Of a stretch of 64,000 bases of DNA, positions 22,922 through 33,743 are shown piece by piece. Source of the DNA: Antrodiella citrinella (lineage: Eukaryota > Basidiomycota > Agaricomycetes > Polyporales > Steccherinaceae). The notes under the pieces were generated by a model. That model was not told the DNA's origin, ran no database searches, and worked only from the letters and a program-made list of their open reading frames with translations. The position numbers were made by a program, and so were the translations under genes. The stretch spans positions 65,873 to 129,872 of the forward strand of contig SGPM01000002.1 of assembly GCA_004802725.1 (NCBI GenBank), given 5' to 3'. The first letter of the stretch is position 1; each line of letters opens with the position of its first letter.

Positions 22922-25900
22922 ATGGCCGGTGTGCGCACAACACCGCTGTCCATCGAGTCTTTGTTGAAGAAGCAAAAGGAGGAAAAGGAGGCCGCTGCTA
23001 AGGTGCATCTTGTCTTTCTACCCGTCGCCAGACCCTAATACTGATAATTCATCCTTCATTTCCCCAGCCGAAGTTCCTGACGAAGGAGCAGCGCGCGCAG
23101 CTCGCCATCGAGAAACGCACGCAGGAGATCAAAGAAGAACGCGAGAAGACTCTGAGGACCCAGAAGGACCGCGAGGTGTTGGAAAGGGAGGCTGAGGAGA
23201 TCCGACAAAGTGAGCGAGACCGGGAACGCGCCACCTCTAGGTATGGCAGTGGTGGTCGATGTCAGTGCTTTCTTACGACGCTTAGCGGTTGCAACCTTGT
23301 AACATTCTTCTTGTTTCACAGATGACGACCGCTACGATAATAGGGACAGGGACAGAGATTCCAGGTATGGTGGTGGTAGACGTGATAATAACCGGGACAG
23401 ACGGGATGACCGTCGAGGATCTCAACAGCATCACCAGCAACAGCAACAACAACAACAACCTCCACCCCTGGCCCCGGTAGCATCGCAGCCTCAACCGTAC
23501 CAAGGTGTACCAACGGGGCCGCGTGCCGAACGTAAAGGTGGTCCTCCATCTGGTCCTTCTTCAAGCAGGCCGTCAGGCCCATCCACACCTTCCTCAATGG
23601 GTCCGCCACCCGTCCCCGGCGAAGGGAGCAGCACCGGCCACTCCACTCCTCACTCCATCACCGAATCCTCCGAGCCCTACGTCCCGCCAATGACCGACAA
23701 CGACCTCTCCGCCATCCGGTCGCGGTACCTCGGCGTCGACAAGAAGAAGCGCAAGATCCGGAAGATGAACGACCGCAAGTTCGTGTTCGACTGGGACGAG
23801 CAGGACGACACGTTCTCGTCTGAGGCGCCTGCTGCCGTTGGCGGGGCGCGGCAGGGCGCGCAGGTGATGTTTGGGCGGGGGCACATTGCCGGGATGGATG
23901 ATGGGGGTGGGCCTGTGACGCTTAGTACGGGCAAGGGCCCGTCTGGTGAGGGGATGCAAATGGCGGATCCATTGGAGCGGAGGCAGGCTGCGAAGTCTGG
24001 GATTGATGAGAGGCATTGGACGGAGAAGCCTCTGGAGGAGATGAAGGAGCGTGACTGGCGTATATTCAGAGAGGACTTTAGTATTTCTGCAAGAGGTGTG
24101 TATGCTGCTGTTCCTTGTATTGAGTATCGCTAACGTCTGGGGTTTTGCAGGTGGACAAATCCCTCATCCTTTGCGGTCATGGAGGGAATCTATCATCCCT
24201 GAAGAGATTCTGGCTGTTGTGGACACTGTTGGCTACAAGGATCCCTCTCCAATCCAGCGTCAAGCTATTCCAATTGGCTTGCAGAACCGCGACATCATTG
24301 GCATCGCCGAGACTGGTATGTGGTTTCTATCATTTTTCACCGAGCACTTACTTATCATTTATATGGGAACAGGTTCCGGTAAAACGGCGGCGTTCGTCAT
24401 ACCTATGCTCACCTTCATCTCGAAATTGCCACCATTCACGGACGATATCAGACATCTAGGTCCATATGCACTCATTATGGCACCTACCCGTGAGCTGGCC
24501 CAGCAGATTGAGAGTGAGACCAGGAAGTTCGCCTCGCCACTGGGTTTCACGTGTGTTTCCATTGTCGGAGGAGTGTGTAACGTCCTCTTCACATTCGTTA
24601 GGCATTGTCACTGAATTTTGATTTGTGTAGCGCGCCGTTGAAGAGCAGCAATTCAACCTTCGTTCAGGCGCTGAGATCATCATCGCAACGCCCGGTCGTC
24701 TCAAGGACGTCATCGAGCGACACGTTATCGTCCTCTCGCAATGTCGTTACATCGTCATGGACGAAGCCGACCGGATGGTCAACCTCGGTTTCGAAGTGGA
24801 CTTGACGTTCATCCTGGACAAGCTCCCTTCCGACACCATGGTAGGAGAAGACCAGGGCGAGCAGATGGATGTGGATGGAGAGACGATGATCAAGAAAGGG
24901 CGAACGAGGGTGACGACGTTGTTTTCGGCGACGATGCCGCCGCCAGTTGAACGGCTGGCGAAGAAGTACCTGAGACGACCTGCTATCATCACGATTGGTG
25001 AGGCTGGACGAGCTGTGGATACTGTCGAGCAACGGGTTGAGTTTGTCCAGGGAGACGAGAAGAAAAAGTAAGCTTCAGTCGGCACCTTGAGTGAGATGAA
25101 ACTGACCCTTACTGCTTCTCTCATTCACAGACAACGCATGGTCGAGATCCTCAACAGCGGCGAACATGCTTCTCCAATTATCGTGTTCGTCAACCAAAAG
25201 AAGACCGCAGACATGGTGGCCAAAGATCTTCAGCGTGCAAACGTACGTGTCTCAGACCCACAGTATTTCACCTCGCTGACCATTTGAATGTACTCTAGTG
25301 GAGCACGGCCGTATTGCATTCAGGCAAGAACCAGGAACAACGAGAAGCTGCGCTGCAATCGCTCCGGACCGGCGATTCGCACATCCTTGTGGCNACAGAT
25401 CTTGCCGGTCGTGGTATCGACGTGCAAGACGTCGGACTGGTCATCAACTACCAAATGTCCAATACCATCGAAGCATATGTTCATCGTATCGGCACGTACC
25501 TTCTTTTTNATATTGAGGCGCGAGGATGGTTTGGCTTATCTTATCACGCTAGGGCGTACGGGACGAGCCGGAAAGCAAGGTGTTTCTATCACGTTCCTTT
25601 CGAATGACGACGACGAAGTCATGTGCGTGTTCACNACCATCTTTCGCTCTTGAGCTCGGCGATACTGATTCCGCGCGTTTTGTTTGCAGGTACGATCTCA
25701 AGCAAGGTACACACCATATGTCTTGTCTCCACCATCCCACTATCCACTCTCCTCCACACTCGTTCTCTGAGTTTCTCGTTATCATNGTCACATGGCTGAT
25801 TTNGCTTGTGTTTTGTTGTACAGAGATATCGAAGAGCCCTGTGTCGAAGGTGCCGGTCGAACTGGCNAAGCACGAATCGGCGCAGCACAAAGTGTCGCGG

Positions 25901-25939
25901 GAGATGAAGAGGAAGAGGGATGCGGAGGATCTTGGCTAA
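22922..25939 (+). CDS. PRP28: Pre-mRNA-splicing DEAD-box helicase Prp28 (DDX23)
   Basis: The U5-snRNP helicase that swaps U1 for U6 at the 5' splice site; about 730 residues, nuclear. The N-terminus [18 protein letters not shown] leads into an Arg/Glu/Lys-rich region and a poly-Gln run, then [25 protein letters not shown], a Prp28 hallmark. Helicase motifs in order: Q motif ([11 protein letters not shown]), [50 protein letters not shown] and HRIGRTGRAG. The end [25 protein letters not shown] matches the family. Ambiguous bases lie in the 3' third; N at 25394 still gives Ala. The intron before RTGRAG begins with GC in the present sequence. Confidence 0.95.
23423..23465 (+). repeat. CAG/CAA-rich poly-Gln tract
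   Basis: A trinucleotide-like tract inside the Prp28 gene encoding a Gln-rich run broken by two His codons and followed by prolines. It lies in the disordered N-terminal part. Confidence 0.7.
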
Positions 25940-27126
25940 TCTGGCTCGGAGTCTTGTTGGGACTTGGGAAGGTTTGTGGTGGTACGCACGGCTTTCAAGT
26001 TGTATTGCATATTCCATCGTTCATTCTATTTGAATTAGCGTCTTGATAGGTTGTCTGTGCAGTGTCTGTATCGTTGGGAACCGGTCCTTGCACCAANATA
26101 CGTTTGTGTCATTNTCAACGTCCAAAGTTNGCTCCAGACGATACGATAAACAAGACAGGTATCGCTCGTCTCAAACAGCGCACACATNAATGGTTCCTGA
26201 CTGCACNCTCCATGGACATCAAATTTCAAAAGCAATCCCGCGATGCTAGCCTTCTGACATCACCGNTACTTCCGAATTTCGTACCCTCAAGCCAAGCTAT
26301 AATGATAATGAAAGTTCGACTCCCCTGACAAGCCGAACGGTCTGTTCGTATTCCGGCATATGCGTCTGGCCTNTGGCCATGGGGTATCACCACGATGTGA
26401 TGCGTGCCGGTGTGTACCTATGTTGCCGCGAACCTCCCGTATGTCAGACTTGTGGTTGGATAGCGGTCTTCGTGAAAGATCGAGTAGACGGTGGACGGAA
26501 GGNTATGAGAACAACAGGTCTTCTCGTACCCTCAAATTCCAATTTGACATCGACGTCATCCATNAGCGAATTTNNNCNAAGCANGATNCNNNGCANATNN
26601 NNCANTANTNNNATTGCANCACANANTGNACNNNNCACNNNCNNNCCNNCNTNTNNNCTTCGNATNANNNNCAANTNNAGCTTCANGNNCNGCTTNNNNN
26701 NNNNNNNNNNNNNNNNCTTCATNCNGATGCNNNGCGCATGTCCTGANGNNNNGCGNANGTNCNNNCNTCATNCGANCNTNNNACTNTTNGTNCAGNTNAT
26801 CNCTGNNAGGTNCGANGNGCNGCNNGNNNGACGACAGCTNGCCCGACGGCTTGCTTCGTGATCCACGGTCCACGCTTCAAGCCCGACCCACATGCATATG
26901 TTCTCCCAGGTTCTCCCCTCAGTCCCCCAAGCGCGAAGGTGAAAGTCGGTTCTGATCAGATTAGATTAGATTACGATGACCTCCTCCGAGTCCGTCGGAT
27001 GTCTGCGTCATGACTTTGAGTCATGCCTTGCGGATTTACGTCCAAATAAGGGAACCAAGCTACCAAAACCGGCGTGTCTTCGCTCGATTTGGTAGGGGCG
27101 ATTCCGCGGAGACGGATGCTTTGAGG

Positions 27127-27159
27127 CGTCGGGTTCGGTTTGGTAAGGTTCGGTTTGAT
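27127..27159 (+). repeat. Short direct repeat GGTTCGGTTTG
   Basis: Two copies of GGTTCGGTTTG lie about ten bases apart in the gene-poor stretch. They are too short to assign to an element. Confidence 0.5.
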
Positions 27160-27316
27160 GTGGTGAGGGCAAGGAAAGGTTTTAGCTATCGCGGTGCGAC
27201 TGCAGACATTGCGAGCAACTGCGAGGGTCGCCGGGACCGAAGCAAGAAACCCCCGGAACGACTGTTAAGATAACAGCGAGGCACCGTAGGGCACCTTTTT
27301 TTTGTTCAACGCTCGC

Positions 27317-27324
27317 TATAAATA
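27317..27324 (+). promoter_or_regulatory. TATA box (TATAAATA) in the gene-poor stretch
   Basis: A perfect TATAAATA follows a run of T. Downstream, no long open frame begins before the kinase gene 2.1 kb away. It could start a non-coding or short-peptide transcript, or a long leader of the kinase gene. Function is inferred from sequence only. Confidence 0.4.
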
Positions 27325-28129
27325 CCCAGCAGGAAAACCGCAAAGTCGCACTTTGATTCTTTCTTTGACTGGACATCAGAACGAACGTCGAACGACGACG
27401 CGCTGTGCGACTCAGCGCTCAGCAAGCCAACTCGGACTCGCGCGGCTTGTATATCCCCCCTTCCCTATGATGTGACGCGAAAGACGACTCATCGCAAATT
27501 TCGCAAACCGGATTTTCGGATTTTCGGACTGAACATGTCACGTAAACCGGATGAACGTTTGAACGATTGAACCCCAGCTCGCGTTCAACGTTCAAGACTT
27601 CAAGTTGTGGTTTCGGCATGGCATGGACGAGTTTAAAACAAACGCCACCGCAAAACCTATTTTACCTCCGTTCCAGATCTTTTTTTACTAGGAAGGTAGG
27701 ATCGGATCGGAAACTGGAGTGGATATGACTAAGATGGGAAACGAGGTAGTTGTGGGTCCAAGCGTCCAGGCCGCGAGGAGTTCAAGTTGTGCTTTGTGCT
27801 ATTTCCGTTCCCGTTCGTTCCCCGCCCGCCCTACAAGAACGAAACAACGTTGGTAGTGTTTTTAGAATGTCGGTGTGTGGGGCGCAGCACTCGGATGCAA
27901 GCTGGGTGATCCAGTCAGCGATGTGAGGATACGATACTTAATCGGTACCGGCACAATATAGATCCTTCTCGCCGCCATGAGAAATCGTGCAGGTTCCATC
28001 TTCCTCGCGACTCTTCCATTCGCGTTTTGATAACTCGTTTGACCAAAGGACGATCGCGTAACACGTACATTTCGCGTACAATACAACGACCGCGAGCCCG
28101 CGACCGTGAGCACTAAACAGGGGAGATCC

Positions 28130-28154
28130 AGAGTCTCGAGTCTCGAGTCTCGAC
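28130..28154 (+). repeat. GAGTCTC tandem repeat
   Basis: About three copies of a 7 bp unit related to GAGTCTC occur in tandem. Each unit with its neighbour contains CTCGAG, so the array is partly palindromic. Confidence 0.6.
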
Positions 28155-29440
28155 TATCCTCTCATCAAGGATCGTCGGTGGCGGCATCACGCGTACCCTC
28201 CAGGAACGTTGAACGATACACATACAATGTACATAGCGAGCAAGGGATGGCGTTGATTGAAGGCAAGATAGACACAAATGGACGAGTGAGATCACGAGTT
28301 AGACCGAAGGAAGGCCGAGATTCGAGAACGTCCCTGCGAGCGAGCGACGATCGATGCGACTTGTGGCTGGGCCAGGCCGAGCGAAGGATGTGTAGCGAGA
28401 AAAGGCAGGTAAAAGCAAGGAATAAAAGACGAGCGACGCAGTGCGAGCCGCACCACACATTTCAACGATACGAGCACGGACGAAGGCCTGGAGTGGAACG
28501 TGAAGATGAGACGAGCGATTGGATTTTAGCCGACACCCATACGGAAATGGCGAGGGAGAGATCGTTCGACGCGCCTCCGGTCACCTGAGCGTAGAAGAGG
28601 ACGAGTTTCCTCCGAGGGCGGACGGGTCAATCAGAGACGCGTCCAAGCACGCGAGAGAAGGTGAGGGTATAGCCAGAGATCCACTGGTTCCATTGTGTCT
28701 TGGCCTGCTTGCCGAGACGGGGTGATTGGTGTGGATGTGAGTATGTCATATGAATTTTTGAGGGTTCGGGCAGGATGCAGGCGCGCTGTCAATCGCCACA
28801 GCACCTTAGTCGTCGGAAGTAGTCTTCGGGGAGAGTGGGTTCTCGTCGGCGCGTCGGGCAGGAGGGTATTTCAAAGAGTGACTTCCGACCACCTGCATGT
28901 TGCGCGCATGCACGGGTTACCGCGAAAGCGGCATTTGAGCGGGGGATGTCTGAAGGGGCGACTCGGGATGGACATAAGCACATGCAGGACCGAGAGTCAG
29001 TTGCGAGAGATGGAGAGGTGTGCTACAACGGTTGCTGGAGTGTCGGACACCGGGACGAGGTGTGTGCGCAGTTGGATGAGGAGACGATGAGAGACTCTGC
29101 GGGCGGCCGCCGTCATGGAGACGGCGGTGCAGGGTCTGCTTATGTCAGCAGTTCGCCGGAGAGAGGAGTGCCGAGAGTTCGACTGGGTGTTTCGGACACT
29201 GCTCACTCCTATCTTCGGAGGAGTCGTAGAGGAGCAGGACCGGAAGAGCAGATCAGAATGGCGAAATGATGTGGACTCGGACGACTGTGCCGAGGGAATA
29301 GACATTGCTTGTCGTCTTATTATACCCAGCACATTCCTCTTCCCTCCGTCCTTCATCACCGTCCACGACGACGACAGCCATCACCATCACCACCCCGCCC
29401 TAGTCACCACCATTCCGACCTTCACATCCGCCCCGTCACA

Positions 29441-32400
29441 ATGCTCTCCGCACGCGCCATGGAGCCCGTAGCCGTCGCTATACCCCCACCTCTCTCTGCT
29501 AACCCCTCCGACTCCTACTCGTTCCCCTCCCAGCCAGCAACCAGCACCGCCATACAGTACCAGGCCCCGACGCCAGTCCCTATTGTCACTGCCGGCAGCC
29601 CCCGGGTGAACGATCAGGTCAGTTCTTGTTCTCCACCCACACCGGCCGCACATCCAGTTTGTATTCCAATCAACCCACGTCTTCCTCCTCAACCCACGTC
29701 TTTCTTTCCTACATCCATGTGTCCATTTGCTTATTTCACGCTTCGCCCTATGTTGTAGGTGCTTCCTACTACTCCAAACAGCTTAAAGCGCCCTGGTCGC
29801 TCCCGGTCCTTCCTCTCTTCCGCTTTTCCTCTTCGCAGGTCGCCCTCCCCGACTGGTCACTCTCCGATCCCCGACTCGCCTCTCGCAGACCAAAACCCTT
29901 CCGCCAACTCTGCCACCTCCCGTTTCCCTTTCTCCTCCTACCGCAAAGCCAGCATTTCTGGTCACCATCTCCCGATGACACCCACTACGCCCAGCAGTCA
30001 GAGTCCCATACCCAACCCGGCGAGAACCCCTCTGGAAGATGCGCCGGACGGTTCTGGAACCCTCAAGGCGGCGGCCCAAGCCAAGCCCCACCACAATCCG
30101 CTCCACGATCTCAAGCGGTTCCTCAATCACCACATCCCTCACCACAGTTCTCCGTCGTCGACAACACACTCGCCCACCGCTTCTGCGGGGATCGCCACAC
30201 CTGCCGATCTTCACGCTCTTCCTTCAGAACAGCGTCGCGGCACCGCCTTTGACCAGTCAGCCCTATTGGACGCCGTTCCAGGTGTCAACACCGCACCACA
30301 TACCCCAGCGCTCGCTTCCACGCCAGGGAGCAGCACGGGCCGCGCCTCACCCGAACACCAGCCATCGCTCTCAGACAGTGCGCCCGCAGGAGTGCCCCCA
30401 TCCAGTGCCAGCGCAAAGAACCGTGAGCATCGATTCACTGCGTTCGGTCGTAAGGACAAGAAGAACAGCAAGGATAGCAAAGAGAAGGAGGAAAAACAGA
30501 CTGGCCAGAACGGCGCAGTGAAGGTCGAGCGGGTCGCTAAGACGCCCTCGCCTTCGTCCTCCGCGGTGACCGCTGGCGATCCACCATCTCCGTCGCATAC
30601 CATTGATTCACTCCGGAGCCAGCAGTCGGAGAAGAGCGCGAACACATCACCAGCGAAAGCGCCACAAAACCGACGTGGTACTTCCCCGATACCCAGCTCG
30701 TCGTCGATGCATTCGCAGTCGTCGCACGCGGGAAACCATCCAATCACGTCTTTGTCATCAGCGACGCAAGCGCACTTGTCAAAGAAGTATGGCAAGTGGG
30801 GAAGGGTACTGGGATCAGGAGCTGGTGGAACGGTGCGGTTGATTAAGGCGTCGACGAAGAACGGTGGTTCTATCTATGCGGTGAAAGAGTTCAGACCGAA
30901 GCGGCAGGGTGAATCAGAGAGGGAGTACCAGAAGAAGGTGACGGCCGAGTTTTGTGTGGGGAGCACGTTGAAGCACACGAACATCATTGAAACGGTGGAT
31001 ATCGTCAGTGATCATGGTCACTACTACGAGGTGAGTGTCTCTTTCGTGTGAATGCAGCACGATGCAGAAGGATTGGCGAGCTAAAACATGATCTCACTCA
31101 GGTCATGGAATATGCTCCATACGATCTCTTTAGTGTGGTCATGTCTGGCAAGATGACCCGACCGGAGATATACTGTGTCTTCCGTCAGATATGTGACGGT
31201 GTCGAGTACCTCCATTCGCTCGGTCTCGCGCATCGGGATCTCAAGCTCGACAACTGCGTTATGACGACAACAAACGTCGTCAAACTCATCGACTTCGGCA
31301 CTGCCACCGTCTTCCACTACCCTGGTAAGAAGACGACGATGGCGACCGGTATCGTTGGTAGCGATCCGTACCTTGCGCCCGAAGTTCTCTCAGAAGAGAG
31401 CTACGATCCTCGCAAAACGGATGTGTGGAGCGTCGCGATCATATTCATGTGCATGGTCCTGCGGCGGTTCCCTTGGAAGATTCCCGACCCTAAGACCGAC
31501 CCCAGCTTCAGGGCCTTTGTCAACGCGCACCCTGATCTCAAGGAGAAGCCTGCTGCCATTGTAGCGCCTAGCAAGGATAGCAACGAGTCTGAAACGACAC
31601 TCGCCGACAACTTGGAGTTGACGAAGGTGCCTTCGGCCGCTACCGCCACCGCTGACACCGAAGCGGCCTCTTCTATTGGCGAGCCTCTGTCTCCGTGCCC
31701 TGCAGAGCGAGGTGACAGCACTGGTACCGAGTCATCGATAGACGAGGTGTCGCTCAGCAACACCTCCAGTTCATCGTCGGACAGCACACAACTTACCGTT
31801 CCCTCACTGGAGCCTCCACATCCGTCTGATGAGTTCGATGGCCGGTTCCGTCCGGGTGCTGGTGTTTTGTCGCAGTCTACCATGACGTTACCCGCGGGCA
31901 TGTTGGCACTGCGTTCTGTGGAGAGCCCATGTGATATGGATCCCTCTGTCAGGACGTTCGCGCGTCCTGGGAACTCCACAGAGTCTTTGCCTGTGTCGCC
32001 GACGATCGACCCGGAGGAGTACGCCGAGCTGAAGAGGGCTGGTGCGCAGGACGATGCGTCGACGATCCTGACGCCGACGGCGCGGTACAGCAAGCGGTCG
32101 AGTACCCTAGACGGATCCTTGGCTACTCCTACCGCCCCCAAAGCTTTCTCTCCGTCGCCGCCGCTGCAACCCACTGTCCAGGCGGACGTTGCTGCGAAGG
32201 ACTGCGCTGTCGAGGAAAGCGAGCAGAAGAAGGTCGAGCAAGTGCAGAAGGCTGTCGTCAACGCCACAGCGGCGAAGAGCCAGGCCAACGGCAACGGTAC
32301 GGTGCGTCGTGCACGCGCCCGCGCAGACTCGCACGCGTCGGTGCGGACGTTCCACTCTGGTGGCGCCGAGTCGATATTCAGGCTCCTGCCGCGAGAGTCG

Positions 32401-32685
32401 CGACCTGCCATCCGGCGGATGATGTTCTTGGAGCCGACGGCACGGTGTACGCTCACGGACCTCCTGCAGGGCCGCGGCAAGTCTGACGATCTGCTGTGTG
32501 GGTGCCGGTCGCACGATAAGGATAGTCCGAAGTGCTCTGACCATTTGGACGATCCGGTGGAGGAGGATGAGGGGGATGATTGGCTGGCGAATATCCAGCC
32601 GTGTTCGATGGAGAGCGTGCAGCCTACGCATGTGCATGTCAAGATCCCCATTGACGACAAGGCGCACAAAAAGAGGTTCTTCTGA
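29441..32685 (+). CDS. HAL4/SAT4-type serine/threonine kinase
   Basis: A fungal-specific NPR/HAL kinase of about 1,010 residues; yeast relatives stabilise plasma-membrane transporters and control potassium uptake. The first 400 residues are disordered and rich in Ser, Pro and Thr. The kinase domain starts near residue 400: GSGAGGTV (P-loop), IYAVKEF (Lys), [20 protein letters not shown], then [19 protein letters not shown], typical of the HAL group. After [10 protein letters not shown] an insert of about 270 Ser/Thr-rich residues appears before the last lobe, [18 protein letters not shown]. The C-terminus is acidic and then basic ([10 protein letters not shown]). Two introns only. The substrate is not predictable; all catalytic residues are present. 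Confidence 0.92.
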
Positions 32686-33743
32686 GCTCGCTCTTCCGTT
32701 CACTCCCCATCCCATCCCGTCTCGCCGTCGCGTGACTTTTAGGACTTGCTGGCCCGCTGTTTTGTTCTGCACACCCCACTATCTCCTGCTTCTTGCATAC
32801 ACACTCCATCCATTCACGCGCATTAATCCCATCTTTCAGATATTTACATCCATCGTGTATCTGTCGTGTTTTTTCTTCATGTTCATGTTCAATAGAATTT
32901 CCTGTTTATTTGTTCTTTCCCCCTGTTGTCTATATTCACGACGTCTCTTCTTTTCATTGTGCACCCTTGCATTTGTTCTGTGCTTCGTTTGTTCAATATT
33001 ATATTCCGCATCACCCTTTGCCTTTGCGTTCTTCGCCGACCTCATCACCAACGACATCACCTGATTCTGCTTGCATGCATCCTCCCCTTCGTAGAAGTCC
33101 TTCACTCTCTCACACATCGTTATGAACTGTCCTACCTCGTTCTTTTGCTCGTCTCAGCGACGCGCACACATCCACACGCCGACAGTCTCTACGTTCACAC
33201 GCCACATACCCATGTCCTTCGTCTTTGTTTTTTTTCCTTCGCTCGCTATGCCCCCCAGGACACTCTCTCATCCAAAATCCCCGTCTCTACCGTCACATGC
33301 GACCAGAACCTCCTCTCTCACTCTGTCACTCTCAAAGAACGAAACAAACCAAATGTACATCCTCTCTCCCACTTACCCCTTCCACACTACGCAGACGCAA
33401 AGGCTGTTTGGAACGTATTCATTCTTCTTTGTGACGTGTTTTTGTTTTTCTTTTTTTCTTTCTATTTTTTTTTCGTGTCTGGTTTTGAATTCGAAATCCT
33501 ACTGATATTAGAAGAGAGTGGCTTCGTGTAATTGTACGCGTACATCTCACAATATATTGGAACTAAGCTGATACCTATCCTCACCTTCTCGTTGTATGTG
33601 TGCTTCTCTAATTTAACGTTGAGTTGTGGATGGTAGAAGTTGATCACGCAGAGCACAAGTATTGACAGATTCCGCAGAGACATTCCATTGATCCCAGCAT
33701 GATACGATACATACAGATACAATAAGCAAAGCAACGACGTCTA
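32686..33743. other. Convergent 3' flanks, pyrimidine-rich
   Basis: About 1.06 kb between the stops of the kinase (+) and the Yos9 gene (-). The plus strand is C/T-rich with runs of T, as expected for the kinase 3' UTR. The open frames here translate into low-complexity Ser/Phe/Leu sequence and are not called. Confidence 0.5.

Larger units (their letters stand above)
25940..29440. other. 3.5 kb gene-poor stretch with ambiguous bases
   Basis: No convincing gene was found between the Prp28 stop and the kinase start. From about 26095 single Ns occur, and 26571-26840 is so full of Ns that it cannot be read; 26696-26716 is an unbroken run of 21 Ns. The part from 26900 onwards is readable but has only short frames without homology (for example 28106-28588 and 28835-29269 on the plus strand, the former starting at GTG). 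Small direct repeats and a TATA box are present and listed separately. The stretch may hold the long 5' region of the kinase gene, a non-coding transcript or decayed repeats. Confidence 0.5.

Noticed and set aside
26360..26955. Long frames across the N-rich tract
   Set aside because: They exist only because codons with N are not read as stops.
28106..28588. 160-codon plus-strand frame in the gene-poor stretch
   Set aside because: It begins with GTG rather than ATG, is dominated by Arg and Ser, and shows no recognisable domain or splice context.
27317..29440. tRNA or other small RNA gene in the gene-poor stretch
   Set aside because: No paired A-box and B-box elements or cloverleaf could be found by eye.
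32793..33531. Several Phe/Ser/Leu-rich frames after the kinase gene
   Set aside because: They overlap one another and reflect a C/T-rich 3' flank.
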